Source: Deltaproteobacteria bacterium
GTDB taxonomy: Bacteria > Myxococcota_A > UBA9160 > SZUA-336
Assembly (NCBI GenBank): GCA_029261925.1
Contig: JAJDAJ010000050.1
Location: 45,610 to 109,609, forward strand
Length of the DNA: 64,000 bases
Direction of reading: 5' to 3'
Under the pieces are notes generated by a model. That model worked only from the letters and a program-made list of their open reading frames with translations, was not told the DNA's origin and did no database searches. The stretch's first letter is position 1, and each line of letters begins with the position of its first letter. The translations under genes and the position numbers were made by a program. Shown one piece after another: positions 8,573-17,000 of the stretch.

Positions 8573-9245
8573 CCCGCTCGTAGCGCCAGCCCGAGTCGAG
8601 CAGCCAGAGCCGGTGACGCGGCCCGGGAGTGGCTGCGTCGCCGCTCTCGTAGCCCGCGTCGCCGTGCCACATGGCGACGCGGCCCTCCGGCGTCTCGCCC
8701 ATGTGCGTGGCGAAGCGCTCGGGCTCCCGCGCCCGCGCGGCGGCCAGAGCGGCCCTTGCCTCGTCGTGGGCGCGCAGCCAGTCGAGCGTGACCCAGGTCG
8801 GTGGCGCCATCTCGATCTCGCCCGCGTCGCGTCGCTCGAGGGCATGCGCGGGCCGCATCCACGCGTGGTCGTGGATCTCCCCGTGGTCGATGGCCACGGG
8901 CCCCCCGGGCGCCGTGGTCACGAAGAACCAGGTCAGGAAGCGGTGCCGGCCGAGGCTCCCGGGCGGCTGCCAGTGCGAGAGCGTGATCAGCGAGCCCGGG
9001 TCGATCTCCAGGCCCGCCTCCTCGCCGGCCTCGCGCACGGCGGCGCGGCGCGCGGCTCCCAGCTCGTCGTCGGGCAGCAGGCCGGTGCGGTCGCCGGGAT
9101 CGACGCGACCGCCCGGGAAGACCCACATCCCGCCCACGAAGGCGAGCTTCGAGTTGCGGCGCAGCATCAGCGTCTCGAGCCCCTGCGCGCCGTCGCGCAG
9201 CAGGATCACGGTGGCGGCGGCCTTGCCGCCCGGGGCACCGCTCAT
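8568..9245 (-). CDS. NUDIX hydrolase, 225 aa
   Basis: ATG 9245 overlaps the upstream DUF35 gene by 4 nt. After an N-terminal VILLRDGAQGLETLMLRRNSKLAFVGGMWVFPGGRVDPGD strand set, the Nudix box is recognisable with REAGEEAGLEI as its REUxEExGU core (around residues 65-75), although an insertion (TGLLPDDELG) separates it from the glycine turn. This insertion pattern is typical of acyl-CoA/NUDT7-19-type and related diphosphatases that cleave coenzyme A or nucleoside diphosphates. Coupling to a DUF35/thiolase pair makes a CoA-linked role plausible (inference). Confidence 0.88.
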   Translation of the reverse strand: MSGAPGGKAAATVILLRDGAQGLETLMLRRNSKLAFVGGMWVFPGGRVDPGDRTGLLPDDELGAARRAAVREAGEEAGLEIDPGSLITLSHWQPPGSLGRHRFLTWFFVTTAPGGPVAIDHGEIHDHAWMRPAHALERRDAGEIEMAPPTWVTLDWLRAHDEARAALAAARAREPERFATHMGETPEGRVAMWHGDAGYESGDAATPGPRHRLWLLDSGWRYERD

Positions 9246-9679
9246 CCGGCCCGGCGGAACTTCACCAGCGTGATGTCCTCGCTGGCAGGCACGAAGACGG
9301 CCTCGACCGGCAGGCCCGGGCGGATGTCCTCCGGCTCGACGTCGAGCACCTGGCTGACGAAGTGCACGCCCTCCTCGGTCAGGACGTCCACCACGTTGTA
9401 GGGCAGATCGTCCTGGAAGACGGGCAGGGTGGGCCCGTGGACGATGGTCCAGGTGTAGACCTCGCCCCGGCCGCTGGCGAGCTCCCAGCTGTGGCGCGTG
9501 GAGCCGCAGTCCGGGCAGACCGGACGCGGGTAGTGCCGCCAGGCGCTGCAGTCGCTGCAGCGCTGGAAGCGCAGCTCTCCGCGCTGCGTCGCCTCCCAGA
9601 ACTCGTGGTTGTCCCATCCCGGCTGGGGCAGGGGAAGCTTGCGGGTCATCACCTCGTTGCGAACGCCGCTGTCGGCCAT
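9242..9679 (-). CDS. DUF35 OB-fold/zinc-ribbon acyl-CoA-associated protein, 145 aa
   Basis: The N-terminal rubredoxin-like zinc ribbon has CSDCSAWRHYPRPVCPDCGS (four Cys, about residues 42-61), followed by an OB-fold (GEVYTWTIVHGPTLPVFQDDLPYNVVDVLTEEGVHFVSQVLD). Such proteins bind acyl-CoA and form complexes with thiolase-like partners. It overlaps the thiolase-like gene by 1 nt (TGATG) and the NUDIX gene by 4 nt. In steroid side-chain degradation a DUF35 protein and an Ltp2-type thiolase-like protein together form a retro-aldolase; this adjacent pair may do the same. Confidence 0.9.
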   Translation of the reverse strand: MADSGVRNEVMTRKLPLPQPGWDNHEFWEATQRGELRFQRCSDCSAWRHYPRPVCPDCGSTRHSWELASGRGEVYTWTIVHGPTLPVFQDDLPYNVVDVLTEEGVHFVSQVLDVEPEDIRPGLPVEAVFVPASEDITLVKFRRAG

Positions 9680-10860
9680 CACGCCCTCCGCAGGATCACG
9701 CCGCCGGTGGGATCGGAGTTCGCTGCCACGGTCAGCACGAGCTCGCAGTCCGGTACCTGCGAGGTCGAGGTGCCGCGGATCTGGCGCACGGCTTCCAGCG
9801 AGTTGTTGACCCCGTGGATGAACGCCTCGGAGAGCTGCCCGCCGTTGGTGTTGGTCGGCAGCCGACCGCCCTCGAAGTACAGGCCCTGGTCCTCGACGAA
9901 CGGACCGCCCTCGCCGGGCTTGCAGAAGCCGTACTGCTCGAGCGCCATGATCACGAAGGAGGTGAAGAAGTCGTAGGTGAAGAACGCGTCCATGTCCGAC
10001 GGCTTCAGCCCCGAGCTCTCCCAGAGCTGGTGTCCGGTGCGCGCGGCGCTGTCGTCGTTCCGGTCGCGCGCCAGCAGCGTGGACAGGCGGATGTGGTGCG
10101 AGCCCGCGTTCATCGCCCCGGCGTGGATCAGGGCCGGGGGCTGGCGCAGGTCCCGCGCGCGCTCGGTCGAGGTGACGATCATGGCCACCGCGCCGTCGGT
10201 CTCGATGTTGCAGTCGAACAGCCGCAGCGGCTCGGCGATCATGCGCGACGCCAGGTGGTCCTCGATGGTCATGGGCTGGCGCATCACCGCGTTCGGGTTG
10301 CGCTCGGCGTGGCGGCGCGTCGAGACGGCGACCTCGGCGAACTGCCGCTCGGTGGTGCCATAGTCGATCATGTGCCGGCGCGTGATCATCGCCATCTCCT
10401 GGAAGGCGGAGACCAGGCCCTGGGGCACGTGCCACTGGCTGAGCTCGGGCAGGCGGTCGGGCGTGCGCTCCCAGTAGCGCCCCCCGAGCTTGGGGTCCTT
10501 GCCGAACGTGGAGTTCTTGCCGCGCGCGCGCGAGCGGAAGACCAGCACATGGCTGGCCATGTTCATCGCCACGGCCAGGGCGGCGTGCACGAGCACCGAG
10601 ACCGCGCCGCCGCCGCCCCAGCCGGTCGAGGCCTGGTAGCGCAGGTCGGGGCCGACGACCGAGATCAGCTGCTCCTCGTCGACGTTCTCCATGTCGTACC
10701 GGACCACGCCGTCGATGTCGCGCGGCGAGATACCGGCGTCGGCGCAGGCGGCGCCGATCGCCTCCACGGCCATGTCGAACTCGGAGCGGCCCAGCCCCTT
10801 CGAGAACTCCGTCTGACCGATCCCGGCGATCGCCGCCTGGTCCCGGATCGAGTTGCCCAT
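9679..10860 (-). CDS. Thiolase-like lipid-transfer protein (Ltp2/SCP-x class), 393 aa
   Basis: N-terminal AAIAGIGQTEFSKGLGRSEFDMAVEAIGAACADAGISPRDIDGVV is the usual SCP-x thiolase opening. Where thiolases place the nucleophilic Cys in a CASG context, this protein reads STGWGGGGAVSVLVHAAL, so it should not be a true thiolase. C-terminus has NGGQLSEAFIHGVNNSLEAVRQIRG, with the His of the GG-x-x-x-x-G-H region shifted. Loss of Cys plus an adjoining DUF35 gene is the signature of Ltp2-type aldolases. Start ATG 10860 has GGAGG upstream. Divergent from hyuA-like 10973. Confidence 0.88.
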   Translation of the reverse strand: MGNSIRDQAAIAGIGQTEFSKGLGRSEFDMAVEAIGAACADAGISPRDIDGVVRYDMENVDEEQLISVVGPDLRYQASTGWGGGGAVSVLVHAALAVAMNMASHVLVFRSRARGKNSTFGKDPKLGGRYWERTPDRLPELSQWHVPQGLVSAFQEMAMITRRHMIDYGTTERQFAEVAVSTRRHAERNPNAVMRQPMTIEDHLASRMIAEPLRLFDCNIETDGAVAMIVTSTERARDLRQPPALIHAGAMNAGSHHIRLSTLLARDRNDDSAARTGHQLWESSGLKPSDMDAFFTYDFFTSFVIMALEQYGFCKPGEGGPFVEDQGLYFEGGRLPTNTNGGQLSEAFIHGVNNSLEAVRQIRGTSTSQVPDCELVLTVAANSDPTGGVILRRA

Positions 10861-10884
10861 CCACCGCCTCCGTGCTGCCGGGCC

Positions 10885-10890
10885 ATTCTC
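10885..10890 (-). promoter_or_regulatory. -10 element for the thiolase-like/DUF35/NUDIX operon
   Basis: On the minus strand GAGAAT (10890-10885), 24 nt upstream of ATG 10860, leaving room for a short leader with GGAGG. No clear -35. Confidence 0.35.
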
Positions 10891-10947
10891 GCACGGGCTC
10901 GCCAGCCTCGCGCGGCGGCGGCGTTTTCGTTCCGCCGGGTGGCCGGG

Positions 10948-10967
10948 TAGAATTCGTGTCAGGAGGT
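10948..10967 (+). promoter_or_regulatory. -10 element and ribosome site deciding the TTG start of the HyuA gene
   Basis: TAGAAT (10948-10953) is followed by AGGAGGT (10961-10967) and, after 5 nt, TTG 10973. The near-perfect Shine-Dalgarno makes TTG the start rather than any upstream in-frame codon. Confidence 0.6.
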
Positions 10968-10972
10968 GCCAG

Positions 10973-13090
10973 TTGACCGATTCGAGCCCTGCCGGATCCG
11001 ATCCCGACCCGTTCCGGATCGGGATCGACGTCGGCGGGACGTTCACCGACTTCGTGCTCGTGCGCCCCGATGCCGGGGTGCGCCTGCTCAAGGTGCCCAC
11101 CACGCTGCAGGACCAGTCGATCGGCGTCATGAACGGGATCGACATCCTGGCCCGGGGCGAGGGCCTGGACGCGCGGGCGTTCCTGCGGCGGACGGCCCTG
11201 GTGGTGCACGGCACCACGACCGCCGACAACACCATGATCGAGATGAACGGGGCGGTCACGGGCCTGATCACCACCGAGGGGCACCGCGACGAGATCGACA
11301 TGCGCCGCGGGTTCAAGGAGGACATCTGGGATCCGGCGTATCCGCCGCCCGTGCCGATCGCGCCCCGCCGGCGCCGCCTGGGCGTGCCAGAGCGCCTGGA
11401 CTATCGCGGCCAGGTCGTGCGCCCGCTCGACGAGGACGCCGTGCGCCGCGCGATCCGGCGCCTGAAGCTCCAGGGCACCGAGTCGATCGCCGTGTGCCTG
11501 CTCTTCTCGTACGTGAACCCGGCGCACGAGCTGCGCGTGGCCGAGCTGCTCGCCGAGGAGTACCCCGAGGCGCGCGTCTCGCTCTCGCACCAGGTCATGC
11601 CGACCGCGCCCGAGTTCGAGCGCACCTCGACCACGCTGGTGGACGCCTACGTGGGACCGCGCGTGGCGACCTACCTGCGGCGCCTGCAGGAGGCCCTGCG
11701 CGAGGGAGGCTACGGCCGCGACCTGCTGATCATGCAGTCCAGCGGTGGCGTGACCACGGCGGACTTCATGGCGCAGCGCGCCGTGGCGGCACTGGGCTCC
11801 GGCCCGACCGGCGGCGTGACGAGCGCGTGCGAGGTCGCCGCCCGCGCCGGGATTCGGGACTTCATCGCCATCGACATGGGGGGCACGAGCTACGAGGTCT
11901 GCCTGGTGCGCGGCGGTCGGCCGGTGGTGGAGAGCTACTGGAACTGGCAGCACCGCTACCTGGTGGGCCTGCCCATGGTGCAGATGCACTCGATCGGCGC
12001 GGGGGGTGGATCGGTGGCGCGCGTGGACGCGGGGGCGCTGAGCGTCGGGCCGGAGAGCGCCAAGGCCGACCCCGGACCCATCTGCTACGGGCGCGGGGGC
12101 ACCGAGCCGACCGTGACCGACGCGAACGTGGTGCTCGGCTACATCAACCCCGAGGCGCTCTGCGGGGGAGACTTCAAGCTCGAGACCGCGGGCGTGCACG
12201 ACGCCATCGCCGCGAAGATCGGCAAGCCGCTGGGTCTCGACGTGGTCGAGGCGGCGCACGGCATCTTCCGGATCATCAACGCCAACATGTCCAACGCCAT
12301 CCGCCGCGTGGCGTCGGAAGCGGGCGTGGACGTGCGCGACTTCGACCTGGTCGTCTACGGGGGCAACGGCCCGGTCCACGCCGGCCGCCAGGCGGAGGAG
12401 CTGGGCATCCGCCGCCTGCTGGTCCCGAAGACCTCGCCCGCGTTCTCGGCGCTGGGACTGCTGGTGGCCGACTACACGGTCGACCAGCTCAGCAGCTACA
12501 TCGTGCCCGCGGGCGAGGCGTCGGCCGGCGAGATCAACCGCCGTCTCGAGGAGATGGAGGCCCGGGCCATCGAGGAGCTTTCCGTCGCGGGAGTGCCGGC
12601 CTCGGAGGTGACCTTCGAGCGCTACCTCAATCTCTGCTACCCGGGCCAGACCTTCGACATGCCCGTGGAGGCGGTGACCGGGGCGGAGGGTCGCATGCGC
12701 CCGGCCGATCTCGAGGCCAGCGTGGAGCGCTTCCACGCCGAGCACGAGGCGCTGCGGGGCTTCGCCTCGCGCGACGAGGAGCCGACCGTGCGCGGCGTAC
12801 GCCTGCACGCCGTCGGCCGCACGCAGAAGCCGCCGCCGTGGTCGGGCCCGCGCGCCGGATCGGGCGCGGAGTCGGCCCTGAGCGGCCGTCGCCAGGCCTG
12901 GTTCGACGGGACCTGGCTCGACACACCGGTCTACGACGGCGAGCGCATCCTGCCCGGTCACGAGCTGCAGGGGCCGGCGATCGTCGAGGAGCAGTTCACG
13001 ACGATCGTGCTGTACCCGGGACATCACTGCGTGCTCGACGAGCACGGCAACTACGTCATCGAGATCGGGGCGCGGAGCGTCGCAGGGTGA
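10973..13090 (+). CDS. hyuA: Hydantoinase/oxoprolinase family subunit A (HyuA-like ATPase), 705 aa
   Basis: TTG start with AGGAGGT 5 nt upstream. GIDVGGTFTDFVLV (residues ~16-29) is the ASKHA ATP-binding start; VVHGTTTADNTMIE, ALGSGPTGGV and FIAIDMGGTSYEVCLV follow as in N-methylhydantoinase A, 5-oxoprolinase and acetone/acetophenone carboxylase subunits. These enzymes use ATP to activate a carbonyl, normally with a HyuB subunit. No HyuB gene is present here; instead the gene overlaps an acyl-CoA ligase by 4 nt (GTGA 13087). Full family length. It may work with an unlinked B subunit or in a carboxylase of different make-up. Confidence 0.92.
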   Translation: MTDSSPAGSDPDPFRIGIDVGGTFTDFVLVRPDAGVRLLKVPTTLQDQSIGVMNGIDILARGEGLDARAFLRRTALVVHGTTTADNTMIEMNGAVTGLITTEGHRDEIDMRRGFKEDIWDPAYPPPVPIAPRRRRLGVPERLDYRGQVVRPLDEDAVRRAIRRLKLQGTESIAVCLLFSYVNPAHELRVAELLAEEYPEARVSLSHQVMPTAPEFERTSTTLVDAYVGPRVATYLRRLQEALREGGYGRDLLIMQSSGGVTTADFMAQRAVAALGSGPTGGVTSACEVAARAGIRDFIAIDMGGTSYEVCLVRGGRPVVESYWNWQHRYLVGLPMVQMHSIGAGGGSVARVDAGALSVGPESAKADPGPICYGRGGTEPTVTDANVVLGYINPEALCGGDFKLETAGVHDAIAAKIGKPLGLDVVEAAHGIFRIINANMSNAIRRVASEAGVDVRDFDLVVYGGNGPVHAGRQAEELGIRRLLVPKTSPAFSALGLLVADYTVDQLSSYIVPAGEASAGEINRRLEEMEARAIEELSVAGVPASEVTFERYLNLCYPGQTFDMPVEAVTGAEGRMRPADLEASVERFHAEHEALRGFASRDEEPTVRGVRLHAVGRTQKPPPWSGPRAGSGAESALSGRRQAWFDGTWLDTPVYDGERILPGHELQGPAIVEEQFTTIVLYPGHHCVLDEHGNYVIEIGARSVAG

Positions 13091-14772
13091 GCCCGGTCCC
13101 GCTCGAGCTCGTGCACCAGCCCGACGAGAGTCGCCTCACCATGGCGGCCTTCATCCAGGACGTCTGCGCGCGCCACGGCGACCGCATCGCCCTGAAGTTC
13201 GAGGGCCGCGAGCTGAGCTACGCCCGGCTGGGCCGTGAGGTCGCGCGCGTCGCGCGCGGGCTGGTCGGTGCGGGCGTGGTCAAGGGCGCCCGCGTCGGCG
13301 TCTGGATGGCCAACCGCCCCGAGTGGGTGATCGCCACCTACGCCGCCGCGCGGATCGGCGCGGTCGTGGTCCCGGTCAATACCTTCGCCACGTCGGGCGA
13401 GCGCGACTACATCCTGCGCCACGGCGACGTCTCGCTGCTGATGATGCAGCCGGAGCTCGAGGGCAAGCGCGACTTCGTCGCCGAGCTGCTCGGGGACCAC
13501 CCCGGCCTGCGCGACGGGACCCCGGGCCGCCTGCGGCTGCCGGCGCTCCCGGCGCTGCGGCGCGTCTTCTCGATCGGCGCCTCCGCGCGCGGCGCGATCG
13601 AGCCCTGGTCCGCTCTCGAGGCGCTCGGCGACGACGTGGACGAGGCGCTGGTCGACGCGCTCTCCGACGAGGTCGTCCCGTCCGACGAGGGCGTGCTGAT
13701 CTACACCTCGGGCACGACCTCGAACCCCAAGGGCGTCTTGCACTACACGCGCGCCGTCGCGATCCAGGGCTACCGCTTCGGCGAGCTGATGGGCATCGGC
13801 CCCGGCGATCTCACGGTGACCGCGCAGCCGCTGTTCTGGACCGCGGGTATGGCGCACTCGCTGGGCTCCCACCTGGGCACCGGCGCGACGCTGGTCCTGC
13901 AGGAGACGTTCGACCCGGCCGCGGTGCTCCGGGCTGCCGCCGAGGAGCGGGCCTCCATGATCATCGCCTGGCCGCACCAGGAGAAGACCATGGCGGAGCA
14001 CCCGCTGGCGCGCGAGCTCGATCTCTCGAGCGTGAAGCGGCTCGAGTTCGGCTCCCCGCTGGCCCGGGTGCTCGGCATCGAGAAGGACGAGTGGGGCATC
14101 TACGCGTCGTTCGGCATGAGCGAGACCTTCACGCTGATGTCGGGCTACGCCTGGAGCGCGACCCCGGAGCAGCGCAGCACGCACGGTCCGCCGCTGCCCG
14201 GCATGCAGCTGCGGATCGTGGATCCGCACAGCGGCGAGACCCTGGCGCCGGGGGAGCGCGGCGAGATCCTGGTCCGCGGCGTGACCTTCATGGCGGGCTA
14301 CTACAAGCTCGATCCCGAGAGCTACGTGGACGCCGGGGGCTGGTTCCACACCCAGGATGGTGGCTACCTCACGGATAACGGCGAGCTGCGCTGGACCGGG
14401 CGGCTGTCGGGGATGATCAAGACGGGCGGAGCGAACGTGTCGCCGCTGGAGATCGAGAAGGCCCTCGACGGCTGTCCCGGGGTCTCGGTCGGCTTCGCGG
14501 TCGGCGTGCCGCACCCCAGCCTGGGCGAGATCGTCGTGCTCGCGGCCGTGCCGCACCCCGACGCCCCGCCCGACGAGGACACGGTGCGCGCGTACCTCCG
14601 CGAGCGACTGGCGCCCTACAAGGTGCCGCGGCGCGTGCTCGCGTTCCAGCGCTCGGAGCTGGCGTTCACCGGCACCCAGAAGGTCCAGCTCGAGCCGCTG
14701 CGCGCTGCAGTGCTCGCGCGGCTGGCGGCCGAGGCCGCCGAGATCGCGGGCCACGTCTACGCCCCGCGCTGA
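13087..14772 (+). CDS. Acyl-CoA synthetase (AMP-forming), 561 aa
   Basis: GTG 13087 overlaps the HyuA-like stop. LIYTSGTTSNPKGVLHYTRA (~residue 205 on) is the P-loop; ASFGMSETF is the A5 motif, YYKLDPESYVDAGGWFHTQDGGYLTDNGELRWTGRL the A7/A8 region, and the final lysine lies in TGTQKVQLEPL rather than the common GKI/GKV context. The fold is that of medium/long-chain or cyclohexanecarboxylate-type ligases. Coupled translation with HyuA suggests that the ligase handles the acid produced or consumed by the HyuA step. Converges on an NTF2-like gene. Confidence 0.92.
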   Translation: MSPVPLELVHQPDESRLTMAAFIQDVCARHGDRIALKFEGRELSYARLGREVARVARGLVGAGVVKGARVGVWMANRPEWVIATYAAARIGAVVVPVNTFATSGERDYILRHGDVSLLMMQPELEGKRDFVAELLGDHPGLRDGTPGRLRLPALPALRRVFSIGASARGAIEPWSALEALGDDVDEALVDALSDEVVPSDEGVLIYTSGTTSNPKGVLHYTRAVAIQGYRFGELMGIGPGDLTVTAQPLFWTAGMAHSLGSHLGTGATLVLQETFDPAAVLRAAAEERASMIIAWPHQEKTMAEHPLARELDLSSVKRLEFGSPLARVLGIEKDEWGIYASFGMSETFTLMSGYAWSATPEQRSTHGPPLPGMQLRIVDPHSGETLAPGERGEILVRGVTFMAGYYKLDPESYVDAGGWFHTQDGGYLTDNGELRWTGRLSGMIKTGGANVSPLEIEKALDGCPGVSVGFAVGVPHPSLGEIVVLAAVPHPDAPPDEDTVRAYLRERLAPYKVPRRVLAFQRSELAFTGTQKVQLEPLRAAVLARLAAEAAEIAGHVYAPR

Positions 14773-14785
14773 GGGGCCTCGCCCC
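14773..14785. terminator. Short hairpin between convergent genes 14772/14790
   Basis: GGGGC-CTC-GCCCC immediately after the ligase stop codon. Five GC pairs, no U-tract; could help end both transcripts. Confidence 0.25.
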
Positions 14786-14789
14786 GCAG

Positions 14790-15254
14790 CTACTTCGCGA
14801 CGACGTGGCCGGGCGGCAGGCTGCCCTGCAGGTACTCCTGCAGCTCGATGCGCTGCGAGATGCGCCAGCCGTCGGGTGTCCAGACCAGCTCGTCGCGGTA
14901 CTGGCCTCCCACCACGAAGAGGTGCTGGCCGCCGTCCGCCGCGGGCGCGCCCATGGGGTTGAACAGGATCGAGACCGCGCGCGCCCGGTCGCCGTCGAGC
15001 TCGATGCGCGTGTTGAGGATCCCGTGCTGCCGCATCGGGAAAGCTGCCAGGGCCCGGCCCAGCCAGGCCTTGATCTCCGGATACGGCCCGGCCGGGCCCT
15101 CGGAGCTGGTGTAGTCCACGTGCGCGTCGGGCGTGAAGACCTGGTCGAGCAGGTCCAGGTCGTCGGTGTCGATCGCGGTCGTGTAGCGCAGCAGCACGTC
15201 ATGGATCTGCATGCGGTCCGAGATCTCGCGGATCGATAGCTCGCGGTCGGCCAT
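14790..15254 (-). CDS. NTF2-like/SnoaL-fold protein, 154 aa
   Basis: ISDRMQIHDVLLRYTTAIDTDDLDLLDQVFTPDAHVDYTSSEGPAGPYPEIKAWL is the common opening of SnoaL_4 proteins: helix, then YxxAxDxxDxxxLxxxFxxDAxxDY. The later AADGGQHLFVVGGQYRDELVWTPDGWRISQR completes the cone fold. Members act as cyclases, dehydratases or isomerases on small hydrophobic substrates, or bind ligands without catalysis. ATG 15254 has GGAG upstream and a CATACT -10 at 15286-15281 on the minus strand. Not coupled to neighbours. Related small proteins occur at 20063 and 39742. Confidence 0.85.
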   Translation of the reverse strand: MADRELSIREISDRMQIHDVLLRYTTAIDTDDLDLLDQVFTPDAHVDYTSSEGPAGPYPEIKAWLGRALAAFPMRQHGILNTRIELDGDRARAVSILFNPMGAPAADGGQHLFVVGGQYRDELVWTPDGWRISQRIELQEYLQGSLPPGHVVAK

Positions 15255-15292
15255 GAGGAACTCCCGGCGAAGGTGCGTGCAGTATGCGGCGC

Positions 15293-16225
15293 TCAGCCCG
15301 GATCGCCCGCGAACAGCGCCACGTGCCGCGCCTCACCCGCGCGGGCCCAGCCGCGGTACATGCCGCGCGTGGTGAAGGGCAGGGCGATGTCGCCCGCGGG
15401 CGTGACCGCGACGCAGCCGCCGCGGCCGCCGAGCCGGGTCACCTCCTCGAGCGCGCGATCGCAGGCGCTCGCCAGGTCCAGGCCCGCGTGGCGCAGCAGC
15501 GCGTCGACCTGGTGCGCGAAGGCGGCGCGGATGAAGACCTCGCCGGTTCCGGTGGCCGAGACCGCAACGCTGCCGTCGTCGGCCCAGGTGCCCGCGCCGA
15601 TCAGCGGGCTGTCGCCCACGCGCCCGGGCAGCTGTCCGGTCAGTCCGCCCGTCGACGTCGCCGCCGCCAGGCGGCCGCGCGCGTCGCAGGCCACAGCGCC
15701 AACGGTGCCGTGATCAGCGTCGAGATCCAGCTCGGCACCGCCGTCCCGCAGGGCCCGCTCCAGGTCGGCGCGGCGGCGCGGGATGATCAGCTCGTCGGGG
15801 CTCGCGGGCGGGACCCCGGCGGCGCGCCCCAGCGCCGAGGCCGCCTCGCCGACCAGCAGCACCGCGCGTCCGTCCGCGAGCACGGCGCGCGCCGCGCGCA
15901 CCGGGTGGAGCAGGTCGCAGACGTGCGCCACCGCGCCGGCCGCGCGATCGGCGCCGCGCATGACGGAGGCGCTGAGCTGCACGCTGCCGTCGCGCGCGAG
16001 CACCGCGCCGCGTCCGGCGTTGAACTCCGGTCTCGCCTCGAGCTCCGCGACCGCCTCGCAGACCGCGTCGAGCGCAGGCGCGCCGGCCTCCAGGAGCGCG
16101 AGACCCCGGGCCAGCGCCGCGCGCAGGCCCTCGCGCACGCGCTCGGCGCCGCCGGGCTCCATGCGATCGCGTGCGACGTGGCCCGCGCCGCCGTGGACCA
16201 CCAGCGCGGGTCCCGGTGTGCTCAC
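15293..16225 (-). CDS. Isoaspartyl peptidase/L-asparaginase (Ntn hydrolase, plant type), 310 aa
   Basis: GTG 16225 overlaps the GST stop by 4 nt. N-terminal ALVVHGGAGHV is the family signature. Thr174 in DHGTVGAVACD is the autoproteolytic nucleophile, and TSTGGLTGQLPGRVGDSPLIGAGTWADD supplies the substrate-binding loop and the conserved GRVGDSPLIGAG. The precursor should split before Thr174 into alpha and beta chains. Members hydrolyse beta-aspartyl peptides or asparagine. Being downstream of an amidase and aldolase in one operon, it may act on an amide of the same pathway. Confidence 0.92.
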   Translation of the reverse strand: MSTPGPALVVHGGAGHVARDRMEPGGAERVREGLRAALARGLALLEAGAPALDAVCEAVAELEARPEFNAGRGAVLARDGSVQLSASVMRGADRAAGAVAHVCDLLHPVRAARAVLADGRAVLLVGEAASALGRAAGVPPASPDELIIPRRRADLERALRDGGAELDLDADHGTVGAVACDARGRLAAATSTGGLTGQLPGRVGDSPLIGAGTWADDGSVAVSATGTGEVFIRAAFAHQVDALLRHAGLDLASACDRALEEVTRLGGRGGCVAVTPAGDIALPFTTRGMYRGWARAGEARHVALFAGDPG

Positions 16226-16983
16226 AGCTCCACGGGGAGCGTGAGATGGCGCTGGTACACGCGGTCGCGCAGCTCGAGCAGACCGTCGTCGAGGCGGGCG
16301 CGGACCTCCGGATCGCCGGAGGTGAACAGCGGGCGCATCGGCTCGGGCATCGGCAGCTGCTCGGGCGGCAGTGGCGAGAGCAGGTTGCAGAAGGTCGCCC
16401 AGTACACGTCGACCGCGGATAGCTCCGCGCCGAGGAGATACGCGTTCCCGGCGGCGCGCTGCTCGCGGAGCAGGCCGCGGAGCAGATCGAGCACCTCGAG
16501 CACGCGGCCCCGGGCCTGCTTCTGACCCTCGGGCCCCGAGCCGTACTTGCGCATCAGCTCGACACCGAACGGCTCGCCGGCCTCGGCCAGCGGCGCGATC
16601 TGGACCAGGCGCTGGCACCAGCCCAGGCCCATGTCCCCGCAGATCTCGTGGGCGACGCCGAACAGCAGCGCGCGCTCGCGCGGATCGGCGGGGATCAGCG
16701 CCGGCTCGGGCGCGAGGCGCTCCGCCAGCAGCAGGATCTCGTCCCAGCTCGAGCGCGGGCGCTCTTCCTCGTACATGGCGGCGGGAAAGCTCGACTGGCC
16801 GGTCCATTCCTCGAGCAGCCCCGCGGGATCGGTCTCCGCGCGCACGGCGGCGCGGTACGGCAGGCGCTTGATCTCGAGGATCGACCGGGCTGCCTGGGAC
16901 CAGGGGCTGGGCACGCTGCGCAGCAGTGCCAGGCGCAACCCCGGGGTCGCGCGCGCCTCGCTCAGGCTCATCCACTCCGACAT
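16222..16983 (-). CDS. Glutathione S-transferase-like protein, 253 aa
   Basis: ATG 16983 is preferred over a GTG two codons upstream because GGAGG lies 5 nt before it. Residues 15-45 (LRLALLRSVPSPWSQAARSILEIKRLPYRAAV) look like a thioredoxin-fold GST N-domain with a Ser/Pro start (PSPWSQ), followed by a helical domain ending in GNAYLLGAELSAVDVYWATFCNLLSPLP, the GST C-terminal N-capping/hydrophobic staple region. Catalytic residue not assigned. Co-transcribed with amidase and aldolase upstream and peptidase downstream. Confidence 0.8.
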   Translation of the reverse strand: MSEWMSLSEARATPGLRLALLRSVPSPWSQAARSILEIKRLPYRAAVRAETDPAGLLEEWTGQSSFPAAMYEEERPRSSWDEILLLAERLAPEPALIPADPRERALLFGVAHEICGDMGLGWCQRLVQIAPLAEAGEPFGVELMRKYGSGPEGQKQARGRVLEVLDLLRGLLREQRAAGNAYLLGAELSAVDVYWATFCNLLSPLPPEQLPMPEPMRPLFTSGDPEVRARLDDGLLELRDRVYQRHLTLPVEL

Positions 16984-17000
16984 CGGCACCTCCGGCGCGC

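Noticed and set aside
9242..13045. 1267-codon antisense open frame
   Set aside because: Shadow of HyuA in the opposite strand running into the real DUF35 gene; only 9242-9679 shows family motifs.
10966..14772. 1268-codon open frame on the plus strand across the HyuA-like gene
   Set aside because: It is the +1 shadow of the HyuA gene fused in frame to the real CoA ligase. In GC-rich DNA the Arg/Ala/Gly-rich shadow composition (GRGARA...) is typical of an untranslated frame; only the part from 13087 is real.
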